Shown: positions 63,797 through 64,000 of the stretch, piece after piece | Numbering within the stretch: the stretch's first letter is position 1 | How the letters are laid out: each line of letters opens with the position of its first letter | Notes under the pieces: model-generated | What the model saw: the letters and a program-made list of their open reading frames with translations, nothing else | Told to the model about the DNA's origin: nothing | The model's database searches: none | Position numbers and translations under genes: made by a program | NCBI GenBank assembly: GCA_035235625.1 | Contig: CP141140.1 | Span: 25,130,685 to 25,194,684, forward strand | DNA from: Saururus chinensis | Taxonomy: Eukaryota; Streptophyta; Magnoliopsida; Piperales; Saururaceae | DNA: 64,000 nucleotides | Direction of reading: 5' to 3'

Positions 63797-64000
63797 ACTC
63801 TCATTTACAACATCAACATTTCTCGAAGAGTCGCCACAATTTCCAGCGTATCAATTAAATTTGAATCACCAATTTCCAATGTTTCAAATTCGGGCCGAAG
63901 ACGACAATATGGTAACTTGGACCAACAAGAAATATATGGAAAGAATTCATTACCCAATCCTACATGATATATGGGAAATTTTCCATAACCTTCTAGATCG
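63797..64000 (+). CDS. Open frame running off the window end, unidentified
   Basis: After a TAA at 63794-63796 one + strand frame stays open to the last base (68 codons). It reads SFTTSTFLEESPQFPAYQLN, then HQFPMFQIRAEDDNMVTWTN and ends YPILHDIWEIFHNLLD. Composition is protein-like and has no low-complexity bias. It directly follows MULE C, so it could be an exon of a second MULE gene. I do not recognise a domain. No start codon can be assigned. Confidence 0.3.

Overview
The window is nuclear DNA from a flowering plant with a transposon-rich genome. It is AT-rich, its genes are split by long introns, and it holds two ordinary host genes plus a very large nest of transposable elements. Both host genes assemble cleanly, with every splice phase preserved. 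One is a UBAC2-like gene (rhomboid-like membrane domain plus a C-terminal UBA domain), + strand, 1817-9342, 8 exons, 293 aa. The other is a YVH1/DUSP12-like phosphatase with a C-terminal zinc-binding domain, - strand, 57775-50457, 6 exons, 348 aa. I cannot name the species from sequence alone.

Between and beyond these genes lie three different Mutator-like elements (MULEs). MULE A (about 14.6-26.3 kb) has a transposase on the - strand, cut by one LTR element (20516-24575, TSD CTCCC). On the + strand it has a convergent accessory gene with DUF1985-like and Ulp1-like remnants, cut by another LTR element (16570-20000, TSD AAGGA). MULE B (26980-49469) is defined by about 105-bp terminal inverted repeats starting GGGAAAATT and by a perfect 9-bp target duplication TTACAATTT. 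Nested in it are a hAT-like element (29667-35427), a CACTA element inside that (31457-35111, TSD CAA), a Stowaway-like MITE, several LTR elements including a solo LTR (38509-40168, TSD ATGCT), and a decayed Ty3/gypsy element (42903-47731). Its own coding parts, all on the - strand, are scattered around these: a possible PB1-like N terminus, the mid transposase, the C-terminal zinc knuckle, and a plant-mobile-domain (PMD) region. MULE C (about 60.1-63.8 kb, + strand) has PB1-like, DDE, SWIM and zinc-knuckle parts in order.

Two insertions can be removed on paper so that the interrupted MULE transposase frame rejoins exactly (hAT in MULE B, LTR element in MULE A). This supports the boundaries strongly.

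The most interesting signal is element-specific short motifs confined to non-coding parts of MULEs. ATCGTGT/ACACGAT occurs 12 times in MULE C, only in intron-like gaps and flanks. TTGYGATGG recurs at both ends of MULE A, which also carries DUF1985-like sequence. This is the arrangement known for VANDAL MULEs, whose DUF1985 VANC proteins bind element-specific motifs to counter silencing. Here it is an inference that needs testing. All TE genes seen are broken by stops or frameshifts.
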